A DNA stretch of 64,000 nucleotides from Bifidobacterium aerophilum (lineage in GTDB: Bacteria; Actinomycetota; Actinomycetes; Actinomycetales; Bifidobacteriaceae): positions 62,001-126,000 of the forward strand of contig NZ_WHZW01000008.1 of assembly GCF_010667685.1 (NCBI RefSeq), given 5' to 3'. Both the position numbers and the translations under genes were made by a program. Shown here in pieces: positions 32,413 to 41,600 of this stretch. A model generated the notes under the pieces. The model was not told the origin of the DNA. It saw nothing but the letters and a program-made list of their open reading frames with translations, and searched no databases. Numbering within the stretch: the stretch's first letter is position 1; each line of letters opens with the position of its first letter.

Positions 32413-34507
32413 TCATCCCTCTCAGCTCCTTTTTGAGGTCGCGGATCTCGTCACGCAGGCGTGCGGCGAGCTCGAACTGGAGCTGCTCGGCGGCGGTGTG
32501 CATCTGTTCGCTGAGTTGGCGGATCAGATCGGCGAGATCCTGTGCCGGCAGTCCGGCCTTGAGGATCTCCTCATGACGCTTGTCGGCCTCGTCCCTGTCG
32601 AGCGCGGGCACTCCGAGATGCGTGTTGCCGGCTTTGCCGGCGTTGCGGTATCCGCCGGCCAGCAGGGTCTGCGTGTCCACATCCTCCTTGGCGAGCATGT
32701 CGTTGACGTCGCTGATCTTCTTGATGAGCGGCTTCGGATCGATGTGATGTTCCTTGTTGTACGCGATCTGCTTGGCGCGACGGCGCTCGGTCTCGTCGAT
32801 GGCCTTGTGCATCGCTTCGGTCGTTTCGTCGGCGTACATGATGACCGTGCCGGACACGTTTCGCGCCGCGCGGCCGATCGTCTGGATGAGCGACCGGTAC
32901 GAGCGCAGGAAGCCCTCCTTGTCGGCGTCGAGAATCGCCACAAGCGATACCTCGGGAAGGTCGAGGCCCTCTCGCAGCAGGTTGATGCCGACGATCACGT
33001 CGATCTTGCCTTCGCGCAGTTCGCGCAGCAGTTCGACGCGGCGCAGCGTGTCCACGTCGGAATGCAGGTATTCGACCTTGATGCCCCGTTCGAGCAGATA
33101 GTCGGTCAGGTCCTCGGCCATCTTCTTGGTCAGGGTCGTCACGAGCGCACGTTCGTTCCTGGCCACACGGTCCTTGATCTCGGCAAGCAGGTCGTCGATC
33201 TGCCCCTTGGTGGGGCGCACCTCGACCTTCGGATCCAACAGTCCGGTCGGTCGGATGATCTGCTCGACCACTCCATCGGACAGGCCAAGCTCATAATCGC
33301 CCGGCGTGGCGGACAGATAGACGGTCTGGCCGACACGTTCCAAAAACTCGGGCCATTTGAGCGGACGATTATCCATCGCGGACGGCAGACGGAATCCGAA
33401 ATCGACGAGCGTGCGCTTGCGCGAGGCGTCCCCTTCATACATGGCGCCGATCTGCGGAACGGTCACATGGGATTCGTCGATGACGAGCAGGAAGTCGTCG
33501 GGGAAGAAATCAAGCAGCGTGTGCGGCGGGGTGCCGGGCTCGCGCCCGTCGAAATGCCTCGAGTAGTTCTCCACGCCGGAGCACACGCCTACCTGGGCAA
33601 GCATTTCCAGATCGTAGGTGGTACGCATGGTGAGGCGCTGCGCCTCGAGCTCCTTGCCCTGCTTGCGCAGTTGGGCGGTGCGCTCGTCCAGCTCGGCCTG
33701 GATGGTCTTGATCGCACGTTCCATGCGTTCGGGCCCGGCCACATAATGCGAGGCCGGAAAAATATGGACCTCGCTCTCATGGTCGATCACGTCGCCGGTC
33801 AGTGGGTGCAAGGTGGAGATGCGGTCGATCTCGTCGCCGAAGAATTCGATGCGGATGGCGAGTTCCTCGTAGACGGGGATGATCTCGACGGTGTCGCCGC
33901 GCACACGGAACGTGCCGCGGGTGAACGCGATGTCGTTGCGCTTGTACTGCATGGCGACGAACTGGCGCAGCAGGTCGTCGCGGTTGATTTCCTGGCCTTC
34001 CTTGAGGAACAGCATACGACCGGCGTATTCCTCGGGCGTGCCGAGGCCGTAGATGCAGGATACGGTGGCGACGACCACGCAGTCGCGCCGGGTCAACAGG
34101 TTCGCGGTGGCGGCGTGGCGCAGACGTTCCACGTCGTCGTTGATGTTGGAATCCTTTTCGATGTACGTGTCGGTTTGCGGGATGTACGCTTCGGGCTGGT
34201 AGTAGTCGTAATAGCTCACGAAGTAGCTCACCGCGTTGTCCGGCATGAGTTCGCGGAATTCCGCGCACAGCTGTGCGGCCAATGTCTTGTTCGGCTCGAT
34301 GATGAGCGTCGGCCGCTGAAGACGTTCGATGAGCCATGCGGTCGTGGCGGTCTTGCCGGTACCGGTCGCGCCCATGAGCACGACGTCGTTCTCGCCGTTC
34401 TCGATGCGCGTGGCGAGTTCCTCGATGGCCTGCGGTTGGTCGCCGGACGGCTTATACGGCGATTTGACCACGAACGGCTTGTTCGATCGTTCGATGTTGA
34501 AGCCCAT
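32396..34507 (-). CDS. uvrB: excinuclease ABC subunit B
   Basis: Damage-verification helicase of nucleotide excision repair. 703 residues. Walker A GATGTGKT (46-53), the Tyr-rich beta-hairpin [22 protein letters not shown], helicase motifs ([21 protein letters not shown]) and a C-terminal UVR domain ([24 protein letters not shown]) for UvrC contact. The start ATG 34507 fits AAGGAG spacing; ATG 34510 overlaps the coaE stop (ATGA). Its last codons lie in a 66-bp tandem repeat. It is coupled to coaE upstream. Identification is secure. Confidence 0.97.
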   Translation of the reverse strand: MGFNIERSNKPFVVKSPYKPSGDQPQAIEELATRIENGENDVVLMGATGTGKTATTAWLIERLQRPTLIIEPNKTLAAQLCAEFRELMPDNAVSYFVSYYDYYQPEAYIPQTDTYIEKDSNINDDVERLRHAATANLLTRRDCVVVATVSCIYGLGTPEEYAGRMLFLKEGQEINRDDLLRQFVAMQYKRNDIAFTRGTFRVRGDTVEIIPVYEELAIRIEFFGDEIDRISTLHPLTGDVIDHESEVHIFPASHYVAGPERMERAIKTIQAELDERTAQLRKQGKELEAQRLTMRTTYDLEMLAQVGVCSGVENYSRHFDGREPGTPPHTLLDFFPDDFLLVIDESHVTVPQIGAMYEGDASRKRTLVDFGFRLPSAMDNRPLKWPEFLERVGQTVYLSATPGDYELGLSDGVVEQIIRPTGLLDPKVEVRPTKGQIDDLLAEIKDRVARNERALVTTLTKKMAEDLTDYLLERGIKVEYLHSDVDTLRRVELLRELREGKIDVIVGINLLREGLDLPEVSLVAILDADKEGFLRSYRSLIQTIGRAARNVSGTVIMYADETTEAMHKAIDETERRRAKQIAYNKEHHIDPKPLIKKISDVNDMLAKEDVDTQTLLAGGYRNAGKAGNTHLGVPALDRDEADKRHEEILKAGLPAQDLADLIRQLSEQMHTAAEQLQFELAARLRDEIRDLKKELRGMTEANK

Positions 34508-35160
34508 CATTGCTCCTTCCGGCTGGTCCAATTGGCATACAGCCTATCAACAGCATCGAACATTTGTTCTATGGGTTGCGTTGAATCAATGACGATATCG
34601 GCGATTCTTCGGCGCGTCGCCTCATCGCTCTGGTGCTGGATACGCCCTTCGGCCTGTTCGCGGCTCATGCCGCGCTCCCCCATCATGCGTGCGATGCGCA
34701 CGCCGGTCGGAGCCTCGACCGTGACGATGTGGTCGAATCGAAACGGGATCGACCTGATCACCTCGGCAAGCAACGGCACGTCGTGCACGACGACAAGCCC
34801 TTCGCCAGCCTCGTCGTCACCGCCGAGACCGCACGCCTCGATCGCGGCCCGTTCCATTCGTGCGGCCTCGGCGTAGATCAACGGATGCTCTATCGCATCC
34901 AGACGTTCTCGCGCACCATCCCGCGCATTCATGCCGAACACATGCTCTGCCATCCATGCACGGTCCAGTCCTCCGTCGGGAGCCAACGCGTCGGAGCCGA
35001 ATTCATCGACGATCCTGCGCAGGCCTTCGCCTCCGGGAGCGACGACCAGCCGGGCCAACGCGTCGTAATCGATCACGGTCGCCCCAAGCCCGCGCAGCCG
35101 GCGGGACACCGTGCTCTTGCCGGCCGCGATCCCGCCGGTCAAACCGATCCTTATCATCAC
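34507..35160 (-). CDS. coaE: dephospho-CoA kinase
   Basis: Final step of coenzyme A synthesis. 217 residues, with Walker [10 protein letters not shown] (9-17), the [10 protein letters not shown] substrate motif and the lid region [18 protein letters not shown]. Two ATGs open the frame (35160 and 35157); neither has a strong RBS. The stop overlaps the possible uvrB start, so the two are probably coupled. The gene lies between rpsA and uvrB, as in mycobacteria. A terminator separates it from rpsA. Confidence 0.93.
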   Translation of the reverse strand: MMIRIGLTGGIAAGKSTVSRRLRGLGATVIDYDALARLVVAPGGEGLRRIVDEFGSDALAPDGGLDRAWMAEHVFGMNARDGARERLDAIEHPLIYAEAARMERAAIEACGLGGDDEAGEGLVVVHDVPLLAEVIRSIPFRFDHIVTVEAPTGVRIARMMGERGMSREQAEGRIQHQSDEATRRRIADIVIDSTQPIEQMFDAVDRLYANWTSRKEQ

Positions 35161-35218
35161 GCTTCACATGGTAACGCGCGGCATCGCGTCACCGCGCCCG
35201 GCCGACATCACATACGCA

Positions 35219-35252
35219 AGAAGCCCGACCCCATATTCGGGATCGGGCTTCT
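35219..35252 (-). terminator. terminator of rpsA
   Basis: Stem AGAAGCCCGA/TCGGGCTTCT (35219-35228 with 35243-35252), with extra CCC/GGG pairing inside, between rpsA and coaE; CTTCTTGCG follows on the minus strand. Confidence 0.75.
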
Positions 35253-35304
35253 CATTCAGACCGATGGTTCAGTACTGAATCGCTTCTTCTCGTTCAGGCG
35301 ACGC

Positions 35305-36777
35305 TCACTTGCCGAGCAGCTGGTCGCGCAGGGCGGCAAGCTGATCGGAGTCGGCGAGGGTACCGGTGGAAGTGGACTCGGAGGAGTAGTTGGACACCTC
35401 TTCGACCTTCTCTTCCTTCGGGGCCTGGCCATCCTCGGCGGCGGAGGCCGCGGCGTTCTCCAGCTCCTTGGCGACGAACGCCTTGTGCTGCTCCCACAGG
35501 TCGTGAGCGGCCGCGTACTGGGCTTCCCACTCCTCACGCTGCTTCTCGAAACCGGCGATCCACTCGTTGGTGTTCGGGTCGAAGCCTTCCGGATACTTGT
35601 AGTTGCCTTCCTCGTCGTACTCGGCCGGCATGCCGTACAGCGCCGGATCGAAGTCCTCGGAGTTCGGGTCGACGGAATCGTTGGCCTGCTTGAGGGACAG
35701 GGAGATGCGGCGACGATCGAGATCGACGTCGATCACCTTGACGAACACCTCTTCGCCCGGCTTGACGACGGTCTCCGGGTTCTCGACGTGACGGTTCGCA
35801 AGCTCGGAGATGTGCACCAGGCCCTCGATGCCGTCCTCGACGGAGATGAACACGCCGAACTGGACGATCTTGGTGACCTTGCCCTTGACGATCTGGCCGG
35901 GGACGTGGGTGCGAGCGAAGCGCTGCCACGGATCCTCCTGGGTGGCCTTGAGCGACAGGGAGATGCGCTCGCGGTCCAGATCGACGTCGAGGACCTCGAC
36001 GGTGACCTTGTCGCCGACCTTGACGACCTCGGACGGGTGGTCGATGTGCTTCCAGGACAGCTCGGAGACGTGGATCAGGCCGTCAACGCCACCGAGATCG
36101 ACGAACGCGCCGAAGTTGACGATGGAGGACACGACACCCTCACGGATCTGGCCCTTCTTGAGCTGCGAGAGGAAGGTCTCGCGCACTTCGGACTGGGTCT
36201 CCTCGAGGTACTGGCGACGGGACAAGACCACGTTGTTGCGGTTCTTGTCGAGCTCCAGGATCTTGGCCTTGATCTTCTGGCCGATGTACGGGGAGAGATC
36301 ACGGACGCGACGCATTTCGACCAGCGACGCCGGCAGGAAGCCGCGCAGGCCGATGTCCACGATGAGGCCGCCCTTGACGGCTTCGATGACGGTGCCTTCG
36401 ACGACGCCGTCAGCTTCCTTGATCTTCTCGATGTCGCCCCAGGCGCGCTCGTACTGGGCACGCTTCTTGGACAGGATCAGACGGCCTTCCTTGTCTTCCT
36501 TGGTGACGACAAGGGCCTCGATCGGATCGCCGACCTCGACGACCTCGTCCGGATCGACATCCTTCTTGATGGAAAGTTCGCGGGAGGGGATCACACCCTC
36601 GGTCTTGTAGCCGATGTCGACCAGGACCTCGTCACGATCGACCTTGACGACGGTACCCTCGACCAGATCACCATCATCGAAGTTCTTGATGGTGGAATCG
36701 ACTGCCTTGATGAAGTCCTCTTCGGTGCCGATGTCGTTGATGGCGACCTTGGCGACTTCGTTATTGTTCTCTGCCAT
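35305..36777 (-). CDS. rpsA: 30S ribosomal protein S1
   Basis: mRNA-binding ribosomal protein of 490 residues with four S1 RNA-binding repeats at roughly 37-105, 122-190, 208-277 and 294-363 (for example GVVSSIVNFGAFVDLGGVDG and GKVTKIVQFGVFISVEDGIEG). A long acidic C-terminal tail follows (about 375-490), as in actinobacterial S1, in place of the six-domain enterobacterial form. ATG 36777 starts MAENNNEVAK. A terminator follows; the upstream gap holds GC-rich hairpins. Confidence 0.96.
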   Translation of the reverse strand: MAENNNEVAKVAINDIGTEEDFIKAVDSTIKNFDDGDLVEGTVVKVDRDEVLVDIGYKTEGVIPSRELSIKKDVDPDEVVEVGDPIEALVVTKEDKEGRLILSKKRAQYERAWGDIEKIKEADGVVEGTVIEAVKGGLIVDIGLRGFLPASLVEMRRVRDLSPYIGQKIKAKILELDKNRNNVVLSRRQYLEETQSEVRETFLSQLKKGQIREGVVSSIVNFGAFVDLGGVDGLIHVSELSWKHIDHPSEVVKVGDKVTVEVLDVDLDRERISLSLKATQEDPWQRFARTHVPGQIVKGKVTKIVQFGVFISVEDGIEGLVHISELANRHVENPETVVKPGEEVFVKVIDVDLDRRRISLSLKQANDSVDPNSEDFDPALYGMPAEYDEEGNYKYPEGFDPNTNEWIAGFEKQREEWEAQYAAAHDLWEQHKAFVAKELENAAASAAEDGQAPKEEKVEEVSNYSSESTSTGTLADSDQLAALRDQLLGK

Positions 36778-36896
36778 TAATGTGGTTTCTTAATAACTAG
36801 TTGGTGGATAAAATCGTTCTTCAGTTATCCGCGCATACCTCACGCACACGCAAGTCTCAACAATACCGGTAGCCATGCCCATAAATACCCAACGGA

Positions 36897-36981
36897 GTCC
36901 GGGCGTGTCGCCCGGACACAGGACATCCCTCGGGGTCCCATCCCCTCGGCGTCGCCTACGGACAGTCCACCGGACTGTCCG
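36897..36981. repeat. pair of GC-rich hairpins between rpsA and folD
   Basis: GTCCGGGC/GCCCGGAC (36897-36917) and CGGACAGTCC/GGACTGTCCG (36959-36981) in the 232-nt gap downstream of folD. On the minus strand they could form the folD terminator region, but no T tract follows. The rest of the gap (36778-36896) should hold the rpsA promoter; I see no clear box. Confidence 0.55.
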
Positions 36982-37009
36982 TTTAACGGCTCCGTGGGCG
37001 TGTCGCGAC

Positions 37010-37891
37010 TTATCGACCGAGCTGGCGTTCGGCCATCTCCACCACGTTGGCGAGGAGCATGGCGCGGGTCATGGGGCCGACTCCGCCCGGGTTCGGCGAA
37101 TAGGCGTACGCCTTGTCGTAGCAGGCCTTGTCCACGTCTCCCCTGACGCGCCAGCGGCCGGCCTCCTCGTCGAAGACGCGCGAGACGCCGACGTCGAGCA
37201 GGATCGCGCCGTCCTTGATCATGTCCGGTTTGACGAATCCCGCCGAACCCATCGCGGCGACGATCACGTCGGCGCGGCGCATATGGTCGGCGACGTCGCG
37301 CGTGCCGGTATGGCACAGGGTGACGGTCGCGTTGACGGCGCGGCGCGTGAGCATGAGACCGATCGTCCGTCCGATGGTGATGCCGCGGCCGAGCACGCAC
37401 ACATCCTTGCCGTTCAGGTCGATGTCGTACGCGCCGAGCAGTTCGATCACGCCTCGCGGGGTGCATGGCAAGGGGGTCGTGATGTCGCCGCGAACGTGCA
37501 GCACGAGTTCGCCGAGATTGTACGGGTGCATGCCGTCGGCGTCCTTGGCCGGATCGATCAGGTCGATGATCGCGTTCTCGTCGACGCCCTTGGGCAGCGG
37601 CAGCTGCACGATGTAGCCGGTGCACGCCGGATCCTCGTTCATCTCCCGCACGACTGCGGCGATGTCGTCGAATCCCGCGTCGGCCGGCAATTCGTGCCTG
37701 ATGGAATGCACGCCGATCTCGGCGCAGTCGGCGTGCTTGCCGGCCACGTACTTGACCGAACCGGCGTCCTGCCCGACCAGCAGCGTGCCCAGTCCCGGCT
37801 CGATGCCGCGCGCCTTGAGCCGCGTCACGCGTTCCGCCAGATTCGCCTTGATGTTCGCGGCCGTTTGCTTGCCGTCGAGTCTGATGGTCAT
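37010..37891 (-). CDS. folD: methylenetetrahydrofolate dehydrogenase/cyclohydrolase
   Basis: Bifunctional one-carbon enzyme (5,10-methylene-THF to 10-formyl-THF). 293 residues. Motifs: catalytic region [12 protein letters not shown] with the Tyr-x3-Lys pattern, the signature [18 protein letters not shown], the NADP-binding [14 protein letters not shown] and the C-terminal [21 protein letters not shown] 37891 has AAAGG upstream. It is a single gene. Identification is secure. Confidence 0.96.
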   Translation of the reverse strand: MTIRLDGKQTAANIKANLAERVTRLKARGIEPGLGTLLVGQDAGSVKYVAGKHADCAEIGVHSIRHELPADAGFDDIAAVVREMNEDPACTGYIVQLPLPKGVDENAIIDLIDPAKDADGMHPYNLGELVLHVRGDITTPLPCTPRGVIELLGAYDIDLNGKDVCVLGRGITIGRTIGLMLTRRAVNATVTLCHTGTRDVADHMRRADVIVAAMGSAGFVKPDMIKDGAILLDVGVSRVFDEEAGRWRVRGDVDKACYDKAYAYSPNPGGVGPMTRAMLLANVVEMAERQLGR

Positions 37892-37993
37892 GTGCCCGCC
37901 TTTCCGTGTCATGTTGCCTTAGCGTTAGGCTATCGTGGATTGAGGTCAATACCGACGTTCGACACGGGTTTCGGATCGCATGATGGAGCAGGC

Positions 37994-39166
37994 ATGATGA
38001 GCATTCGTTTTTCGCACATGGCCAAGATCGTCGCGGCTGCCGTCGCGGCTTCGCTGCTGGCCGTCGCCGGCGGATGCGGTGCCGTGTCCGAGCCGCAGGC
38101 CCAGCCGGAAACCCCCTCCCAGAAGCCCGCCGGGCCGATCGAGGTGGTCGCCTCGATCAACCAGTGGGGCTCGCTGGCCAAGCAGATCGGCGGCGACGAC
38201 GTCAACGTCACGTCGATCCTGAGTTCGACGAGCGTCGACGCCCATGACTTCGAGCCGAAGACCTCCGACGTGGCGAAGCTGTCGAAGGCGCAGGTCGTCG
38301 TGGTCAACGGCGCCGGCTATGACTCGTGGGCGTCCAAGAGCCTCGGCAAGGACACGACGAGCGTGTCGGCCGCGCAGATCGTGGGGGCCATGGAAGGCGA
38401 CAACCCCCATCTGTGGTTCTCCAAGGACGCGCGCAACGGCATGGCCAAGGAGCTGGTCGATACGTTCTCGAAGGCGCTGCCGGACAAGAAGTCCGCGTTC
38501 ATGAAGCGTTACAAGCAGTGGCAGAGCCAGGAGAAGACCGTGGAGCGGAAGATGGACGAATTCTCGTCCGCCCACAAGGACGTCACGTATGCGGCCACCG
38601 AAGCGGTCGCATACTATCTGATGAGCGACATGGGGTTCGAGGACAAGACCCCGGAGGGCTATGCCGCGTCGGCGTCCGCCGAGGGCGAGGCAGCACCCGC
38701 CGACCTGCAGGAGTTCCAGAAGCTCATCGAGTCCAAGGGGATCGACCTGCTCGTGAACAACACGCAGGAGGCATCCGACGCGACGAACATGATCACGTCG
38801 ACCGCAGGCAAATCCGACGTTCCGGTGTTCGACGTGAGCGAGCAGATGCCCGAGGATCAGGATGATCTGACGACGTGGATCGGTTCGCTGGTCGACACGG
38901 TCACCGGCTATTTCGACGTGTGCGAAACCGATGACGCCGACGGGACGGACGGCGGAAACGACGATTCGGACGACGCCCAGAAGGACGACGAGGCCGACGG
39001 CAAGGCCGACGACGATAACGCCGATTCGAACGACGTCAAATCATGCAAGGCACCGGAGGACGATTCGGACACGTCGGATGCCGGTTCGTCATCCGATGAC
39101 GCGACGAACGGCTCCGGCAGCGCATCCGGCACGAAGGACGACGACCGGTCGAAGTCCGACGAATGA
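37994..39166 (+). CDS. zinc/manganese ABC transporter substrate-binding lipoprotein with acidic tail
   Basis: A 390-residue cluster A-I (ZnuA/TroA-type) solute-binding protein. A signal peptide ends in VAGGC, a weak lipobox, with Cys at about residue 26. Metal-ligand stretches VDAHDFEP and DNPHLWFS supply two of the usual histidines. The helical backbone and the C-terminal lobe (QEFQKLIESKGIDLLVNN) fit the family. From about residue 312 the protein carries a roughly 75-residue tail rich in Asp, Glu and Ser, unlike the His-rich loop of ZnuA. ATG 37994 has GGAG five nt upstream. The ATPase and permease genes follow after a Zur-like box. Confidence 0.88.
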   Translation: MMSIRFSHMAKIVAAAVAASLLAVAGGCGAVSEPQAQPETPSQKPAGPIEVVASINQWGSLAKQIGGDDVNVTSILSSTSVDAHDFEPKTSDVAKLSKAQVVVVNGAGYDSWASKSLGKDTTSVSAAQIVGAMEGDNPHLWFSKDARNGMAKELVDTFSKALPDKKSAFMKRYKQWQSQEKTVERKMDEFSSAHKDVTYAATEAVAYYLMSDMGFEDKTPEGYAASASAEGEAAPADLQEFQKLIESKGIDLLVNNTQEASDATNMITSTAGKSDVPVFDVSEQMPEDQDDLTTWIGSLVDTVTGYFDVCETDDADGTDGGNDDSDDAQKDDEADGKADDDNADSNDVKSCKAPEDDSDTSDAGSSSDDATNGSGSASGTKDDDRSKSDE

Positions 39167-39252
39167 CGGCGTCATGCCAACCGGTCTCGACGTACCGATT
39201 GACGTGACGCCTCGGGCGCGACGGCGTCCAAAGTCGGTTGTCGAGAAGATTA

Positions 39253-39285
39253 TTGAGAATGATTGTCAACGTCATTTGCCATAAT
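39253..39285 (+). promoter_or_regulatory. Zur/Fur-type box and -10 element before the metal ABC ATPase
   Basis: TTGAGAATGATTGTCAA (39253-39269) is an 8-1-8 inverted repeat with one mismatch, close to Zur and Fur boxes in sequence and size. A CATAAT -10 box lies at 39280-39285, so a repressor bound here would cover the -35 region. It supports metal-dependent repression of the ATPase-permease pair, separately from the binding-protein gene. Confidence 0.65.
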
Positions 39286-39337
39286 CCCGTACCGGACGCG
39301 CCCGAAGCGGGCGCCCGGAACGGAAACGACGGATTCC

Positions 39338-40258
39338 ATGGCACAAGACGACAACAACGAGCACAACAAACGGACCGAGGCCGACGCCATCGTGTTCCGC
39401 GACGCTGCGGTCGCCCGCGGCGGACGCACGATCTGGCAGCACGGCAGCTTCTCCATTCCCGCAGGGTCGGTCACCGCGATCGTCGGCACGAACGGCACCG
39501 GAAAAACCACGATGATGAAGGCCGAACTTGGCCTGCTCCCCCTGACGTCAGGCTCGATCACGATTCTCGGCCGCCCGGCAGGAGCGGCAAACCGACTTAT
39601 CGGATACGTGCCGCAAAGCTATACGTCGGACATCGACTCGAACCTCACCGCCGAACAGTCGGTGCTGCTGGGATTGACCGGCACGAGGTTCGGCATCCAT
39701 TTCGTCACCAAGGAGCAACGGGCCAAGGTACGCGAGGCCATGGCATTCACCGGCATCGCCGACAAGGCAAGGCTGCGGCTGTCCGAACTGTCCGGAGGCC
39801 TGCGCCAACGCGTCGCCATCGCCCAGGCGCTGGTATCCGATCCGAAACTGCTCATGCTCGACGAACCGCTCGCCAACCTCGATCTGGCGAGCCAACGCTC
39901 CGTCGTGCACGTACTCGCCCGTCTCAACCAGGAACTCGGCATGACGATCCAGGTCGTCGCGCACGATCTCAACATGTTGCTGCCGATCCTCACCGGAGCG
40001 ATCTACCTGCTCGACGGACACCCGCACTACGCGGCGATGAACCAGGTGCTCGACTCGTCGCTGCTCACCCACCTGTACGGCACGCAGGTGCAGGTGATCA
40101 CGACGCCGCAGGGCGACATGTTTGTCACGCCCACCGCCGACGAACGACAGGACATGGTGCCCGACACCCACAATCCGGCGGAGGTCGCGCAGTTCCACCA
40201 TCACGCCGGGTCCCATGGCGCCTCCGATGCGCCGAAGCAGACGGGAGTGACCCGATGA
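39338..40258 (+). CDS. metal ABC transporter ATP-binding protein (ZnuC-like)
   Basis: ATPase of the zinc/manganese importer, 306 residues. Walker A GTNGTGKTT, Q-loop GYVPQSY, signature LSGGLRQRVAIAQAL, Walker B LLMLDEPLANLD and H-loop VVAHDL are all present. The C-terminal 50 residues are an added tail with a short His run (FHHHAGSH) that may bind metal. ATG 39338 has only a weak RBS (ACGGA). Its stop overlaps the permease start by 4 nt. It is preceded by a Zur-like box. Confidence 0.92.
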   Translation: MAQDDNNEHNKRTEADAIVFRDAAVARGGRTIWQHGSFSIPAGSVTAIVGTNGTGKTTMMKAELGLLPLTSGSITILGRPAGAANRLIGYVPQSYTSDIDSNLTAEQSVLLGLTGTRFGIHFVTKEQRAKVREAMAFTGIADKARLRLSELSGGLRQRVAIAQALVSDPKLLMLDEPLANLDLASQRSVVHVLARLNQELGMTIQVVAHDLNMLLPILTGAIYLLDGHPHYAAMNQVLDSSLLTHLYGTQVQVITTPQGDMFVTPTADERQDMVPDTHNPAEVAQFHHHAGSHGASDAPKQTGVTR

Positions 40259-41085
40259 CCGGTTTCGCCTTCGATCCCGAATGGATGGGCACGCTCAGCG
40301 CGCCGTTCATGACCAACGCCTTCCTCGCCGGGCTGTGCATAGCGGTCGCCGCCGGCGTGATGGGCTATTTCACCATTGCCCGGCAATCGACGTTCGCGGC
40401 CCATGCCCTCGCCCACATCGGACTGCCCGGCGCCACCGGCGCCGTATTGCTCGGGCTGCCGGTATCGCTCGGACTGGGCGCGTTCGCGCTCGCGGGCGCG
40501 CTGGTGATCGGCGCCCTCGGCAAACGGGCCTCCCAGCGGGAGATCGCCACAGGCACGGTGCTGGCGTTCGCCACCGGCCTCGGCCTGTTCTTCGCACGGC
40601 TGTCGAGTTCCGCATCGCAGCAGATGCAGTCGATCCTGTTCGGTTCGATCCTGACGATCACGACCGACCAGATCATCGGGTTCGCCGCGTTCGACGCGAT
40701 CCTGCTGGCCGTGCTGGCCGTGATCTACCGCCCGCTGCTGTTCAGCTCGGTGGATGAACAGGTCGCCCAGGCCAAGGGCGTGCCGATCGGCGCGATGAAC
40801 GTCGCGTTCATGGCGATCATGGCCGGCGTGATCACGATCGCGGTGCCGGCCGTGGGAACGTTGCTGATCTTCGCCTTGGTGATCACGCCCGCGGCGACCG
40901 CGAACGTCATCGCCGGGACGCCGTTGCGCGCGATGGTGCTGGCGAGCGCGCTGTGTCTGGTGTCGATCTGGGGTGGCCTGGTATTGGCGGCGATGTTCCC
41001 TGCTCCGCCGAGTTTCATCATCGTGTCGCTGTCGACGCTGTTCTGGGCTCTCGCCAAGGGGGCGGGCGCGTTGCGCAGGCGGTAG
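40255..41085 (+). CDS. metal ABC transporter permease (ZnuB-like)
   Basis: A 276-residue permease of the ABC-3 family with about eight hydrophobic helices. Family features: FTIARQSTFAAHALAHIGLPGA near the N-terminus and VPAVGTLLIFALVITPAATA in the second half. ATG 40255 overlaps the ATPase stop (ATGA). Together with the upstream genes it makes a zinc- or manganese-type importer; the metal is not decided by sequence. Confidence 0.92.
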   Translation: MTGFAFDPEWMGTLSAPFMTNAFLAGLCIAVAAGVMGYFTIARQSTFAAHALAHIGLPGATGAVLLGLPVSLGLGAFALAGALVIGALGKRASQREIATGTVLAFATGLGLFFARLSSSASQQMQSILFGSILTITTDQIIGFAAFDAILLAVLAVIYRPLLFSSVDEQVAQAKGVPIGAMNVAFMAIMAGVITIAVPAVGTLLIFALVITPAATANVIAGTPLRAMVLASALCLVSIWGGLVLAAMFPAPPSFIIVSLSTLFWALAKGAGALRRR

Positions 41086-41212
41086 GTGTTCGTCGGAATC
41101 GCGACCTGCGCGGCGCATGTGGTAACGGTGACGCGATGGTCGTGGCGATGGCGATGGCGTCTTTTTTGCCGGGGTTGCGGCATCATCGTCTGCGGTGCCG
41201 GCCCGGTCCCGG

Positions 41213-41251
41213 AAAACCCGGTTGGTTCTTGCGTCAGATCAACTGGGTTTT
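41213..41251 (+). terminator. terminator of the metal ABC operon
   Basis: 12-bp stem AAAACCCGGTTG/CAACTGGGTTTT (one G-T pair), 15-nt loop, then TTCCGTTTTG. It lies 128 nt after the permease stop. Confidence 0.75.
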
Positions 41252-41301
41252 TCCGTTTTGACGGTCTCGGCGCGACTTTTCTCGGGAATCGGCCGTATCA
41301 G

Positions 41302-41346
41302 CCTGAAATAGTTGCGTTACCGTCCTCTTGACGCAATTATTTCGGG
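41302..41346. repeat. hairpin repeat copy A (15-nt loop)
   Basis: Arms CCTGAAATAGTTGCG and CGCAATTATTTCGGG pair along all 15 positions if two G-T pairs are allowed. The loop (41317-41331) is exactly 15 nt. It is the first of a family in the 515-nt gap upstream of the AbiEi-like gene. Confidence 0.8.
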
Positions 41347-41358
41347 CAATCAGCCCAT

Positions 41359-41411
41359 TGTTCCCGGGATTGTTGCGTTGAACGGTTTGCGGCGCGACAA
41401 TCCCGGGAACA
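41359..41411. repeat. hairpin repeat copy B (15-nt loop)
   Basis: 19-nt arms (41359-41377 and 41393-41411) with core TTCCCGGGATTGTTGCG; they pair fully with one G-T pair. The loop is exactly 15 nt and unrelated in sequence to copy A. This is the best-preserved copy. After it, 41412-41600 shows no further gene or repeat except the likely promoter of the next gene. Confidence 0.85.
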
Positions 41412-41600
41412 TCGGCACGGGTTTTATTGCATTGGAGCGTTCCAGGCATCATGGATCATACCGATGCGGCATTGTCTCCATGCGCATGCCGGATATCCTC
41501 GGATGTCTGAGTTATCCACAACACGCCCGAAATCCAAGGTTTTATCCACATACCCCGATTCGGCTTGCCCGGGCCAAACCCGTATGGTTAACGTCGGATC

